Shown here: piece by piece, positions 5,143 through 5,211 of the stretch
Layout of the letters: each line of letters starts with the position of its first letter
How positions within the stretch are numbered: the stretch's first letter is position 1
NCBI GenBank assembly: GCA_017442445.1
Contig: JAFRZS010000143.1
Location: 1 to 5,211 of the forward strand
Origin: Clostridia bacterium
GTDB lineage: Bacteria > Bacillota > Clostridia > Oscillospirales > Acutalibacteraceae
DNA: 5,211 nt
Reading direction: 5' to 3'
Translations under genes and position numbers: made by a program
The notes under the pieces: generated by a model
Databases searched by the model: none
What the model saw: the letters and a program-made list of their open reading frames with translations, nothing else
What the model was told of the DNA's origin: nothing

Positions 5143-5211
5143 CTGTTCGACATATTGGAATTTATTAAACTAACACTCTAAAAACCCTTGATATTACTGG
5201 GCTTTTCAGCA
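5143..5211. other. Gene-free right edge, possibly the tail of a leftward gene
   Basis: No complete gene is present. On the minus strand two frames are open from the edge, one for 14 codons closing with TAA at 5167-5165 and one for 10 codons closing with TAG at 5180-5178. Either could be the last codons of a gene that the hairpin at 5103-5142 terminates, but the peptides are too short to recognise. AAAACCC (5182-5188) and GGGCTTTT (5199-5206) can also form an imperfect hairpin. Confidence 0.25.

Overview
The window looks like chromosomal DNA of a low-GC, endospore-forming anaerobic member of the Firmicutes, most likely class Clostridia. Three things support this: A/T-rich codon use, strong purine-rich ribosome binding sites with Bacillus-type -35/-10 promoters, and an intact cotJABC spore-coat operon. 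I cannot place it to genus from the sequence alone.

Left part (1-3761): a small carbohydrate locus. An AraC-family regulator (minus strand, cut by the left edge) is divergent from a Gfo/Idh/MocA-family oxidoreductase (plus strand, 714-2012). Well-formed housekeeping promoters face away from each other in the 149-bp gap. The oxidoreductase converges on a cytoplasmic GH36-type alpha-galactosidase-like glycosidase (minus strand, 2082-3761). A long perfect hairpin between the two stop codons probably terminates transcription from both sides. A plausible reading is that the regulator senses a sugar or glycoside and that the two enzymes act on galactoside-type or modified sugars inside the cell. 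No transporter lies in the window, and the real substrate cannot be read from sequence.

Right part (3762-5027): a tight cotJA-cotJB-cotJC operon on the plus strand. Its reading frames overlap by 8 nt and 1 nt, and it ends in a classic hairpin plus T-run terminator. CotJC is a manganese-catalase-like coat protein with its metal ligands in place, and CotJA and CotJB are its small partners. The operon starts 137 bp from the glycosidase start codon, back to back with it. It is probably read in the mother cell during sporulation and is not functionally tied to the sugar locus.

Right edge (5028-5211): no complete gene. It holds a hairpin whose T-run lies on the minus strand, which suggests that a minus-strand gene ends just beyond or just inside the right edge. 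No stretch longer than 300 bp lacks a gene. I see no tRNA, rRNA, CRISPR array or insertion sequence. The most unusual feature is the oxidoreductase, which lacks the usual EKP lysine and resembles the GH109-like branch of its family.
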